DNA of 64,000 nucleotides. Source: Sipunculus nudus (Eukaryota; Annelida; Sipuncula; Golfingiida; Sipunculidae). Of this stretch, positions 21,759 to 33,893 are shown piece after piece. The position numbers and the translations under genes were made by a program. Each line of letters opens with the position of its first letter. Position 1 is the first letter of the stretch. The notes under the pieces were generated by a model. The model was given only the letters and a program-made list of their open reading frames with translations, had not been told where the DNA came from and searched no databases. Location: positions 64,355,389 to 64,419,388 of the forward strand of contig CM049315.1 in assembly GCA_026874595.1 (NCBI GenBank), in the 5' to 3' direction.

Positions 21759-23164
21759 CTCTGCTTTTTCTCTTTCTCTCTCCATCTCTCTCTCTCTCTC
21801 TTACCCTTATTGCCTCCCTTCCTCCCTCCATCCCATTCTGTTGACAGGTACTATAAACTAGATACATTAGCTATAAATGTTGATGCAATTTAGAAATGTG
21901 AATCAACTGAAATATTCACAATCACATGTTTGTTATACTGTAAATTTATAGTAACATTCGTAAACCTGGATAAACATTATGTAATGAAAAAAAGGAATAA
22001 ATGCAAATATTGTTAATTTTTTATTGGCTCAGTAGAATGGGGAAAAAAATGATTTGCTTTGTTTCTCCATCTTTCTGTCTGTTTTAAATATTTAATGTTC
22101 ACGAATAAACTTTTTTTTTATAAGCACTGTTGAATTAAATTTCATATCCTGTATGTATATGCAAGGGTGTTGTAACTCTCACCATCCCTTTCTTCATCCC
22201 ACTGAGGCTTTGCTCCTTGGCACTGTGAACAATAGTTCTATGGCTATAGCATAAAATTTAATAATTAAAGAAAATATCTGCAGAGAGACAGAGGCGTTGT
22301 AACTCTGATCATAACACCCTCCCCCCCCCCCCCCCCATCAAGTCATTGCACCTGTGGAGTGGGGACGTTATGGCAACTGTATACATATCATAAAATTGAT
22401 AAAAAAGGTTTAGATCTCATCAGACAAATGTGTAAACTGTTGAACTGTCAACAGCTTATCAAAAATGTAACCAATGGAAAGGCATGGTCAGATCTCAAAT
22501 ATTATTTGCAACATTTTCTTCAATCATATAAACCAACCATGGCCCAAATTACCTATTCCTCTCAAACTTTATCTACATTTCATCATATTTTTAATATTTT
22601 AACCTTCTAGGTGGTTCAGTACTGTTGACCATTTGTCCATAGGTACCTATGTACATGCCAGAAATTATGTCAATATTGTGTAATATGTAGACGTGAGGGT
22701 CATCAAAATAATGTACCTTGTCAAGACCGATCTTGTCAAGATATCATGTCATACAGTCACAAATTCAAAAATCCCCTCATCAGCATAGTTAATCATAACC
22801 TTGTATCTGTCAAATTGAAAGCTTGCAGTTTTCCATACACTATAGATCCTTCAACAAATAGCCTTATCATCATTACACCACTGCTTAGTATACTGTCATT
22901 GCATTCATATTTGCTCAAAAATATTGTTTTTTTTACCCCTCCCAAATAAATAAAAAATAAACCACTATATTTTACTCCATATTAATCCATCAGTCAGATT
23001 ATTTCATATATCATTTACTCACATATTACATTATATTCCTTTATAAAAGCCCAACATGACCATGATATTCATAAGCTTTTTCTACTCAGTATAGTATAAC
23101 AATGGTGATACATTTATAGTCCAATCATGATCAGCTGAGCGCCGTGACCCATGGGTCCCTTGTT
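20149..23164 (+). mobile_element. Family A element, mixed subtype
   Basis: Start at 20149 (T-run, AGCTCAGCTGACTATAAG, GTCCGTCCGGCCGGCC). The end at 23130-23164 has TCAGCTGAGCGCC, perfect hairpin GACCCATGGGTC and CCTTGTT. The first kilobase matches A' copies. From about 21410 it follows another subtype that is repeated at 25800-27562. A CT microsatellite lies at 21661-21805 and a C17 tract near 22320. Confidence 0.75.
21661..21805 (+). repeat. CT-rich microsatellite
   Basis: An almost pure TCTCTC/TTTC tract. It explains the long serine/leucine-rich and arginine/glutamate-rich open frames seen on both strands here, which are not genes. Confidence 0.95.
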
Positions 23165-23540
23165 TTAAGAAATATTGGTTTATAATAACTCTAAGAAAAA
23201 TAAATGGAAAGGGAATTTTATAGTTATTGAATAACAGGGACCTTGCAGTTACTGATGGTTTATGGATCTTTCATGGATTTGCTTAAAAAATATTACAAAT
23301 GACACCATGCAGTCACCATTAGGTATTTTTTAATTTCAATCATAAAAATGAAAAATAAATAAAATTGTTGTTTTCTATAAGGGATTATGTGAAGCAAGTT
23401 AATGATAGACAAGGATGCAGTTGATCATATTAAATGAATCTAAATTTCCAGGTCTTTTCCAGGTGTTTAATTTGTCGGTTTATTTTTTTTAACAAAATAA
23501 AAAAAATGAAATATGTCAAAAATTTAAAAAAAGAATACTG
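23165..23540 (+). repeat. Family A 3'-third fragment
   Basis: Text matches the late part of A elements ('acttgcagttactgatg', 'gacaaagatgcagttgat'). It stops where D-type sequence begins near 23541 and resumes at 25329, so D2 is inserted in this fragment. Confidence 0.6.
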
Positions 23541-25328
23541 AGACAATGCTGAGAGTGACTTTGACCTTGAATAGGTCCATTTTTGCTGAAAATAACACAA
23601 ATTCTTAAATATCTCAAGTAAGCTTGCATGGACTGGTCCAAAAATCAAGGTGACCAAAGATCTTGGATAGCCTTGTGATATACCAGAAACTGGTGGCACC
23701 ACCTATTATCCTTTTCTTGTTTTTACGCCTTTTAATACCCCCATAATTGCCACTTGACAGTACTGTAAGCATTATAAGTCAAAAACTAATGGACAGATTT
23801 CTTTCATATTATGCATATGTAGACATATGGGTTATGCGATGAGGTCTATTTACATTTTGGTCATGACCTTTACCATGAGAGTGGCCTTGATCTTTAATGT
23901 GTCCATTGGTGAAAATCACACACCTCTTATGATATCTCCAGTGTTGATAGCCATATATATTTCAAACGTGACTTATGCATGGCCCACCACTAAAGTAAGA
24001 ACCCAATAGGTTCTAGGGTTTCTTCATCCCAGGTCTTCCATCTTGAATATATAGCTCACTTGCCAATAGTGGATGATCCATATCAATTTTGGGGTCACAA
24101 GGTCAAAGGTCAAGGCCACAGGAGCTATCTGTCAAAAAATTAATCTCTGAATGATAATTCCTGCTTTTATTGATGTATTGATTTCAAACTTGACTTATAT
24201 ATGTCCCATTGAAAAAACAAAACTCCAATTGATTTTTGGGTCATGAGGTCAAAGGTCAAGGTCACAGGACACATCTTTAAAAAGATTGTGGATGCATTTT
24301 CAGCCAAACGTTTTCATCTCAGACCTTTCATCTTGCACATATAATTCATCTGCCAATAGAGGAAGACCCCTATCAATTTTGAGGTCACAAGGTCAAGGGT
24401 GAAGGTCACAGGAGCCATCGTTCCAAAAATTAGTTTCTGGATGATAATTCCTGCTTTTATTGATGTATGGATTTCAAACTTGACTTGTATATGACCCATT
24501 TGAAAAGCAAGACCCGAATTGATTTTGGGGTCATGAGGTCAAAGGTCAAGGTCACAGGACTCATCTTTAAAAAGATTGTGGATGCATTTTCAGCCAAACA
24601 ATTAATTTCAGATCTTTCATCTTGCACATATAATTCACCTGCCAAGAGTGGAAGACCCCTATCAATTTTCAGGTCACAAGGTCCAAGGTGAAGGTCACAG
24701 GAGCCATCTGTCCAAAAATTAGTTTCTGGGTGATAATTCCTGCTTTTATTGATGTATGGATTTCAAACTTGACTTGTATATGTCCCATTGGAAAAGCAAG
24801 ACCCGAATTGATATGGGTTATGAGGTCAAAGGTCAAGGTCACAGGACACATCTTTAAAAAGATGAGGATGCATTTTCAGCCAAACATGTCATCTCAGATC
24901 TTTCATCTTGCACATATAGTTCACCTGCCAATGGAGGAAGACGCCTGTCATTTGTGAGGTCACAAGGTCAAAGGTGAAGGTCACAAGAGCCATCTGTCCA
25001 AAAATTAGTTCCCAAGATGATAATTCAAGCTTGGATTAATATGTGGATTGCAAACCTGACTTGTATATGACCCATCAATAAATCTAGACCTCTATTGATT
25101 TATATATAAAAGTTGATAATCAATATCAATTTTGGGGTCACAAGGTCAAAGGTCAAGGTCACAGGACCAACATCTTCAAAAAGATTGTGGATTGATAGAT
25201 GGAAGAAACCGTTATTGCTTGCCAAGTGTCAGTATATGCTGCTAAAAATGGGGGCCTATTCTTAAAGGGGGTGGGGGCGTACTATGTCTGGGGATACTCT
25301 GGCACCTGCGGTGCCAAGAAATGTCTAG
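23541..25328 (+). mobile_element. Family D element D2, 5' end not recognised
   Basis: Core text matches D1 (gaccttgaataggt..., caaaaatcaaggtgacc, ggtggcaccacctatta). The 3' end is GTCTGGGGATAC, a GGCACC-TGC-GGTGCC hairpin and CTAG at 25328, the same as D1. The family's GTATCGCC start is not found, so the copy is 5' truncated. The centre is a tandem array of AGGTCA-type repeats (24100-25165). Confidence 0.75.
24100..25165 (+). repeat. Tandem array with AGGTCA direct repeats (nuclear-receptor-like)
   Basis: Units of about 140 bp, in roughly 290-bp pairs, each carry AGGTCA-A-AGGTCA-AGGTCA or a one- to two-base variant. Perfect triples start at 24246, 24536, 24823 and 25143; weaker ones are near 24100, 24383, 24672 and 24966. 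AGGTCA-A-AGGTCA is the known DR1 site class bound by RXR, HNF4 and COUP-TF receptors, and TCAAGGTCA is the extended half-site class of ERR/NR5A receptors. Binding here is inference. Confidence 0.8.
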
Positions 25329-26868
25329 TTTAAATTTGTGAAATTTGTATATCCTGAATTCTCAACATTTTTGTTCGACTGAAACTGAATAAATATGAGA
25401 CATTGAGTAAATACTTTATAATTGTATTCAAATATGATTGAAAAATTCAATAGTTCGATAATGAAAATAAATACAGATACTAATACTGGTAAAAAGAAAG
25501 AATTTGTGTGCAAATATTTTCAAAATGTATTCATTAATTCATTCATGAATAGATTTTATAATATTATTTAAATAATCATTTATTTCAATTATATTATTAA
25601 AAGAAATCTTTTCAGATGTTACTGTTAATATTTTTTAATTAAAATTATATTTCTTCCAATAATTGCAATTAATTTTTAATGAATAGTTTAACTCTCATAT
25701 CATTTGTGCTAGTGGTACTTTTGGCAATCTGTAATTATTGAATAACAGTTTATTCCTTTGTAAAAAGCATGCTTGATAATTAACAGGACTTACAGTGGAC
25801 ATTTATTTCCTGTTACTAGTGTTAGTGCTGTGGATTCAATTTTCACAGCATATACACATAAGCATTTCATCTGTTAAAATCGGAAATTTGAAACCAAATG
25901 ATCAAAAACTGTAGATTTCATTCAAGTTTTCAAGCACCATGTCTTGATTGTTTACATCAAGTCAGTAAAATGTGTGCTTTGCGGTGTTACATAACAGGTT
26001 CAACTTCTGACCTAGCTGCTGCCTCTGTGATTGTCTGGGTCAGCCTGGGTCAGGCAGTTATTACCAGAGAGCCTCTCTCTCTCTCTCACTCTCTCTTGTT
26101 CCCTCTTTTTCTCCCATTCTCTCTCACCCTTAAGCCTCCCATCCTCCCTGCACCCCATTCTGTTGACAGATACTATAAACCAGATTAATTAGCTATGAAT
26201 GTTGAAGCAATTTATGATATTTAAATTATAATATTATTAATTTTTTTCCTGGCTCAGTAGAATGGGAATTAAAATGATTTGCTTTGTTTCTCCACCTTTC
26301 TGCTAGCTTAAACATTCAACTATTATGAATAAACCTTTTTTTCCCTGTAAGCACTTGAAATTAAATTTCATATCCTGAATGAATATGCAAGAGTGCTGTA
26401 ACTCCTACCATCCCCTTCCCCCTCCCCACAGAGTCCTTGCTCTTTGGCACTGTGAACAATAGTTCTATTGCTGTTACATAAATTTAATAATTAAAGATAA
26501 TATATACAGAGAGACTGAGGCTTGGTAACTCCCATCATAACCCCCTCCCCCATCAATCCTTTCACCTGTTAGGTGGGGACTTTATGGCTACTGTAAACAT
26601 ATGATAAAATAGAAAAATAGGTTTATTAAAAAAAATGGATCTTATTAGACAAATGTGTAAACTGTTGAACTGTCAACAGCTTATCAAAAGGTAACCAATG
26701 GAAATGCATGGTCAGATCTCAAAAAATTATATGCAACAATTTCTTCAATCATTTCAACCAACCATGGCCAAGATTACCTTTTCCAATCAGACTTTATCTA
26801 CTTTTTATAATATTTTAGATTTTAATCTTCCAGATTTTTAAGTACTGTTGAATTCTCCATCCCCTCTC

Positions 26869-26900
<32 letters not shown>

Positions 26901-27562
26901 CTTTTCTCTCTACATCCACCTCCATGTTGCCCTCACTTTTCACTTCTCCGAACTTAAACCCCATCCCAAAGTCAGCCTCAGTAAACAAGAACAAGATGAA
27001 TCAAATATATTCATACTTTAATATTTTGTAGAACTATTTGTCCATAGGTACCTATGTACATGCCAGAAATTATGTCAATATTGTGTAATATGTAGACATA
27101 GTGGACATCACAATAATGAACCTTGTCAAGACTGAAGAGATATTGTGTCATACAGTCACAAATTCATAAATCCCCTCATCAGCATTGTTAATGAGAACAT
27201 CATATCTGTCAAATTGAAATCTTGCAGACTTCCATACACTATAGACCCTTCAACAAAAAGCCTTATTATCATTCTACTACTGCTTATTACTGCTGTCATT
27301 GCATTCATATTTGCTCAAGTATGTCGCAATTTTCAACCCCTCCTAAATAAAAAAAAAAATAAGCCACTATATTTTACTCTAATAATCCATCAGGTTATTT
27401 CATTTATCATTTGCACACATATTAGTCATTTCATTTCTTTATAATAGCCCAACATGTCCATGATATTCATGGACTTTATTGACTCGATATAGTATCACAA
27501 TGGAGAAACATTTATAGTCCAATCACGATCAGCTGAGCGCTGTGACCCATGGGTTCTCTTGT
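25329..27562 (+). repeat. Family A fragments, including a paralogue of 21410-23164
   Basis: 25329-25790 is A late text. 25800-27562 follows 21410-23164 almost feature by feature: 'gctgtggatt..ttttcacagc', a CT tract near 26070, 'catgccagaaattatgtcaat', and a final CAGCTGAGCGCTGTGACCCATGGG. The end at 27562 is slightly diverged (TTCTCTTGT instead of TCCCTTGT). No start motif is present. Confidence 0.7.
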
Positions 27563-27951
27563 ATGTCTATGGCGGCCCCAATTTGCACATTACAAAATTT
27601 AAAAAATAAAATTGTAATTCAAAATCTTTTTAGCATGACAGTGATCTGTGACCATGAAAGCTTCGGTCTAGACTTAGTGTTAGACCTTTTATCATGGATA
27701 CATTTTGAGATATTGGAAATAGTAGAAATTTTGTTAATGGTGGCCCTAATTTGAATGTCACAAATATTGTCCAAGGTATCAATGAGAAGACCTTACCTGA
27801 AATGTATCAGGACACCCATATCATTAAAAATCCACCATAAAAATAGTACTAAGACAATTATTTAATAGAGAAATGAGGCAGAAAAATGCATAAACTAGTA
27901 TTCAGTCTGTGCAAACCTTATTTTGTCCAGAGTAAGAATTCATTTACCCAA
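27563..27951. other. Unassigned intron sequence
   Basis: No coding frame or element end recognised. It has AT-rich text between an A end and an A start. Confidence 0.5.
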
Positions 27952-30577
27952 TTTTTAGCTCAGCTGACTATAAGTCATCTGAGCTATAGTCGTGGTCCAT
28001 TGTCCGTCGTCTGTCCGTCTGTAGATGTGGCACGTTTTAAAACCATAAGACCTAGGAATCTAAAATACAGCTTAATGTTAGATGTCCCCAAGATCTCCTA
28101 CCCAGCGGAAAATTGAGTCTTTGCAACTTCGTTCCTTTGAGATATTAAGGAAAAACCTCAATTTCTAGCGAACCTGTGAGCTTATGTGATGGTGCGGCGG
28201 TGTCCGTCATGTGTCATGCATCGTGCGTCGTGCTTCGTCTGTACGTAAACCATAGCTGTCTCAAAAATGGCATCACCAAATTTTTTGCAAATAATCAGTC
28301 ATCTGAAAACTCTATCGGATTTTGTTTATTTTTTTCTAACTGAATTTTCTTAGATTTTATAATCTCTCTCAAGTTTGTTCGAATGGTTCCAGTTTGGAGA
28401 TTTTTGGCCGAGTTACAGGAGGTTGAACTTAGTCATCTGTCCAAAAAAGCAGACTAAAATTAAAATCTCAGAAACGGCTAGAGCTATCATCACCAAATTT
28501 TATACCAATGTTTGTCACATATGCCATATCTGAAATTGAGGTATTGGTGGTGCCACCTACATTGATGTGATTTTTACTAGCGAAAATGTAATTTTAAACT
28601 CTTCCAGCTTGTACCCTGATTTATGATGAAACTGTTAAGCTTATTGGTTCAAACTTTACAAGAATTATTCTATGGTAGGGCTCTGCCAGTTTTATAAGAA
28701 TAGCTTTGGTAAATACAGCTTAAAAAAAAGCATTGTAGCAAATTGAAAAAGGCTTTCAGTGTTTGAAAACAGATTTGACCCCATGCTGAGTTTCAGCAGC
28801 CAAGTCAAGGGGTCACTCAGTACAAACAGGTGGGGTCCAGACATTACCATGGCAACTGACCTGGCTCTGGTGGGTGTCTAGACAATGTGTCTAGACGTCT
28901 AGACACAATGTATAGATGCAGAATTCCCAGATTGTTGGAACTATATCTTTCAGAAAAAACTTGGTTTGCATTTTCAGCAAATTGGGTTTATCATCAGATC
29001 ACATGTGAACTGCTGCACCCTCATTTTTTGTTGACCTCTGACCTTTCCTTGCTGCCCAGCGTCCATTTGTGCATCTGTTTCCACACATACACCCACACAT
29101 CTCGGGGACCGTTTGACAGATCAGGCTAAAAATTTTACACAAATGTAGCCCTTTGATACCTTTATAACATACACTAAAAATGGTGGTGCCATCTGCAACC
29201 ATTTTTGCACAGCATCCGTCTGTTCATTTGCCTTTGGATAATATCACTCATATCTCAGAAGTGGTTTGACTTATCCACCTGAAATTTGCAGGTTTATACA
29301 TCCTGGACAGCTTTCTAGATTTTATGACTGGTGGCGCCACCTACATTCAGGTTTACTCTGCAGACATCCAAACTCATATTTTTGAAACGTTTTGACCGAT
29401 TAGGGGAAAATTTTGCATGTGTATTGATCACACATAGCTCTTCATCATAGGCAAAACTGGAGGCGCCACCTGCAAACATTTATGCACAGCTTCCATCTGT
29501 TCATCTGCCTTGGGATAAAATCACTCATATCTCAGCAGTAGTTTGACTTATTCACCTGAAATTTAGCAGGTATGTACATCCTGGACAGCTTTCTCGATTT
29601 TATGACAGGTGGCACCACCTACATTCAGGTTTACTCTGCAGACATCCAAGCTCATATCTCGGGAACCGTCTGACCGATCTGGCCAAAATTTTGCATGTGT
29701 CTAGATCTCACATAGCTCTTCATCATAGGTTAAACTGGTGGCGCCACTTGCAACCATTTATGCACAGCTTCCATCTGTTTATCTGCCTTGGGATAAAATC
29801 ACTCATATCTCAGCAGTAGTTTTGACTTATTCACCTGAAATTTAGCAGGTTTATACATCCTGGACAGCTTTCTCGATTTTATGTCAGGTGGCCCCACCTA
29901 CATTCAGGTTTACTCTGCAGACAACCAAGCTCATATCTCGGGAACCATCTGACCGATTGGGCAAAAATTTTGCATGTGTAAAGATCTCACATAGCTCTTC
30001 ATCATAGGCAAAACTGGTGGTGCCACTTGCAACCAATTATGCACAGCCTCCATCTATTCATCTGCCTTGAGATAAAATCACTCATATTTCAGCAGTGGTT
30101 TGACTTATTCACCTGAAATTTTGCAGGTTTATACGTCCTGGACAGCTCTCTTGATTTTATGACAGGTAGCGCCACCTACATTCAGGTCTACTCTGCAGAC
30201 ATCCAAGCTCATGCATATCTCGGGAACCTTTCGACTGATTGGGCCAAAATTTTGCTTGTGTATAGATCTCACATAACTCTTCATTATAAGCAAAGCGTTT
30301 CGTCCCGGTTGACCTACTTTTGACCTTTTACGGCTCCTAAACTTAGAAAATTTCATGAAAAATAAAAATTATCATGACAAATACACATGTACAGACTTTT
30401 TTTCGCAGTGCCTGCAGATATTGGCTTGATTTTTGGTGTGTGGCCAGATAATGACCAGTTACAGATCGAGTTCGCGTTTTGTCTCAATTGACCTACTTTT
30501 GACCGTTTTACAGCTCCTTAACTTAGAAAAATCTATGAAAAATAGAAATTTTCATGACAAATACACATGTACAGCCG

Positions 30578-33500
30578 TTTTTAGCCCTCAGCTCATAGGC
30601 TGATGGGCTATTGTGGTCACCCAAGCTGTCCGTCTGTCCATCTGTCTGTCCAGTGTCTGTCCATCCGTCCGTCCGTCCGTTCAGCGTCTGTTAACTTTTA
30701 CCTTGTGAGCGGGATATCTCTAAAAGGATTCACCGTTGGAATTTTATTTCATCAGTGAAGATGTATATCAATAAAATCTCGGTCAAGTTCGAAGATGGGT
30801 GACCTTGACCCATTTTTAGCTCAGCTGACTATAAGTCATCTGAGCTATAGTCGTGGTCCATTGTCCGTCGTCCGTCCGTCTGTCCGTCCGTCCGTCCGTC
30901 CGTCCGTAGATGTGGCACGTTTTGAAACCGTAAGACCTAGGAATCCAAAATTCAGCATAATGTTAGATGTCCCCAAGATCTCCTACCAAGCCGAAAACTG
31001 GGTCTTTGCGACTTCATTCCTTTGAGAAATTAAGGAAAAAACCTCAATTTTTTATTAAAAACCTATTTTCACACTTTAGGACTGCCTAATATCAAAACCA
31101 CTCATCTGTTTTTCCTCATATTTCCTATAAATAATCCTCTATATAATTCCTATGCACATGCCAGAAATTAGGTCTGTATTATTTAATTTAAAAAAGTTAT
31201 GGGCCCAAACATAATGCATTTTGTAAATAATCAGGAAAGAAATTTTATCACTTAACACAAAACTTGTTAAAGCTAAGCACTTTTTTTCCAGTAATATTAC
31301 TTTTATTAATCAAAATTAAATTGGATACCCAAAATTAGATCAAAATCTTTTAAATTTTTAAAAATATTAGCAAAAAAAAAAAATTGGTACCTTAAATTTT
31401 GCCCAACTTTGACCATGGCACGTTTTTTTGCTGTAACTGCTGTGGATTTAATTTTCACAGCATGTTTTTGTTAGCATTTCAACTGTTAACACCAAACATT
31501 TGAAACCAGTTGATCAAAAACTGTAGATTTTATTCAAGTTTTCAAGCACCATGTCATATATTGCTAGTGTTATGCAGTTTGCTAGAGCTCAGCTCCCGAG
31601 CTTCAGCTCTTAAGTTCCTTAAATTTGGCATACAGTTAGATTTCTCCAAAATCCCCTACCATGTCAAGAATTTGGTCACTAGGACTTAATTCCTTCGAGA
31701 TATCAATGAAAAACTTCATTTTTCCATTAAAAACCCATTGTTATACTTCAAGACAGCCTAATATCAAAACCACTGATCTGACTTTGATCATATATAATAT
31801 ACATATTTTTCTATACATTCACTATGCACATGCCAGAAATGATGTCAATATTGTGTATTTTTTTAAGTTATGGGCCCAAACATAATGCACTTTGTAAAAA
31901 ATCAAGAAATATATTTACTCCCTTAACAAGGGCATTGCTGAAGCTAGAGATTTTTTTTGTCAGGGATGTAACATAATTTAATCAAGATTCAATTGAATAC
32001 CCAAAATTAGTTCTGAATTTTTCAAATTTTATAAGTTATTAGTATACATATAAAATTAGTACCTTAAATTTTGCCCAACTGTGACCAAGGCACGTTTGTT
32101 TCCCGTGAGCACTGTTGATATAATTTTATATATCATGCACACATAAGGATTTCAGCTTTTTAGTTTAGAAAGCTGAAAGAAATTTGCCAAATATTGTAGC
32201 TTTTATTAATGTTTTTTATGAGACCCTATCAGACTTTGGCTCTCTCCAGCCCCTCTTGAGTCACCTGTATGTTGACCTTGTTGACCTTTCATCAAATTAT
32301 GCACGCTTGAGGGGAGAATCCAGGCAGCTTATGGCCAGCCACAGTTGATCCAGGTGTTCAACCCAACTCATCTAGTAGTTTTAACCAACAACATAACAAT
32401 AAACAATAAATTAATAAATTTTTATTGGTTTTTAATAACAAATTAAAGAAAAATAGAAAAGGAATTTGTTAGTTTATAATAACAGGAAATTAACTTGCAG
32501 TTACTGATGATATAAGAATCTTGTATCGATGGGTAGAATGTCACATATTCCAAATAACACCATGCAGTCACCTATGGCATTTTTCAGTTCATTTTTAATG
32601 ATAAAGAAGTAAATCATATTATTCATTACTAATCATTAAGGATTATATGAAGGAAATTAATGATAGACAAAGATGCAGTTGATAATATTAATCTAGATTC
32701 CTACTGTGTCTAGTGTGTACATTGATGTGAAATTAGTCCAAAATGAATTTTTTACAGTTATTTTATAATATAAATAAAAGCCATAAAACCAGGTACTTAT
32801 GATCATTATTTAAATGTGTGAAATTTGTATATTCTGGATTCTCAACATCATTGTTTGGTGAAAACTGAATAAATACCAGACATGGTGCAAATACTTTGTA
32901 ATTGTATTTAAATACGAATATGATTATGTACTCCATTATAAAATTTCTTGCATAAAGAATGGGAATTCAGGTAAAAATGAAAGTATATGAATACTCGTGC
33001 AAATACTTTCAAAATGTATTCATGAATGCATTCATGAATATATTCTTTAATATTATTTTAATAATCATATCAGTTATATTTCATTTTAAAAAATCATATG
33101 ATTCTCTTATTATTTTTAATAAAAATTATATTTGGGACAATATTTGTAATTTTTTTAATAAATAGTTAAACTCTTATATTATATGTTCTGCTTATAAGTT
33201 ATATGGCCAAATCAAAATCTGTGTGACAATAGTACTCCATTTGTTAATAAAATAAATGAAATCAATCCTCTTCCCTGTCTCCAAAGGTACTATCAAAATC
33301 ATACATAAGCTAAACAACAACAACTCATAATACAGCTTATATTTATTACCACACAAAACCAGCATGTGCCTCATTTCTAAATAATATTTTTTTATCATAT
33401 ATAACAGCTGAGCGTCGTGACCCATAGGTCCCTTGTTCTACATTTTAGAGCTGATTATAGAAAAATACTCAGAAGTTTATATCTCAGGAACCATTGTGTG

Positions 33501-33893
33501 GATTTTCACAAAACTTACTATGATCATTGGGACGGATGGTCTGTATGTGCTGCACAATTTTGGTGGCGCCACCTGCAATTTCTGATTTTTTAATGAAATT
33601 TTATCGGATTTTTTCAATTTTGGCCTTTTGTGCAGGATATCTCCAAAGGTATTCAACACAGGAACTTCATTTCTTCAGTGCTATTGCATTATATTTACAA
33701 AATCTTAGTCAAGTTCAAAGATGGGTGATCTTGACCTACTTTTCAAGGTCACAGAGCTTAGTATAGAAAAAAACTTAGAAGCTTATTTCTCAGGAAGCAT
33801 TTGGTGGATTGTTATGAAACATGGTATATAACTCCAATTTAAATTTATAAATGATTATCAACTTTTGCTAATATTCTAGTTTCGCAATACAGT
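30578..33893 (+). mobile_element. Family F element, split by an A element
   Basis: Starts with a T-run and AGCCCTCAGC (30583-30592), with local complement GCTGATGGGCT (30599-30609, one bulged base), then a (GTCC)n tract at about 30655-30680. F text continues after the A insertion (33438 on: 'tatctcaggaaccattg', GGTGGCGCCACC at 33562) and seems to end ATATTCTAGT near 33893, where E core resumes ('cgcaatacagtgcttacag'). The F 3' end lacks a clear hairpin, so this border is less certain. Confidence 0.6.
30813..33437 (+). mobile_element. Family A element, complete, innermost level of the tower
   Basis: Both ends are intact: AGCTCAG 30818-30824, local complement CTGAGCT 30840-30846, a second inverted pair GACTATA 30827-30833 and TATAGTC 30846-30852, (GTCC)n tract, then CAGCTGAGC 33405-33413, hairpin GACCCATAGGTC 33419-33430, CCTTGTT to 33437. 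At 2625 bp it is a good reference copy for the family. It is flanked by F sequence on both sides. Confidence 0.9.

Noticed and set aside
21632-21867. Open frames on both strands, serine/leucine-rich and arginine/glutamate-rich
   Set aside because: Translation of a CT microsatellite; no coding evidence.
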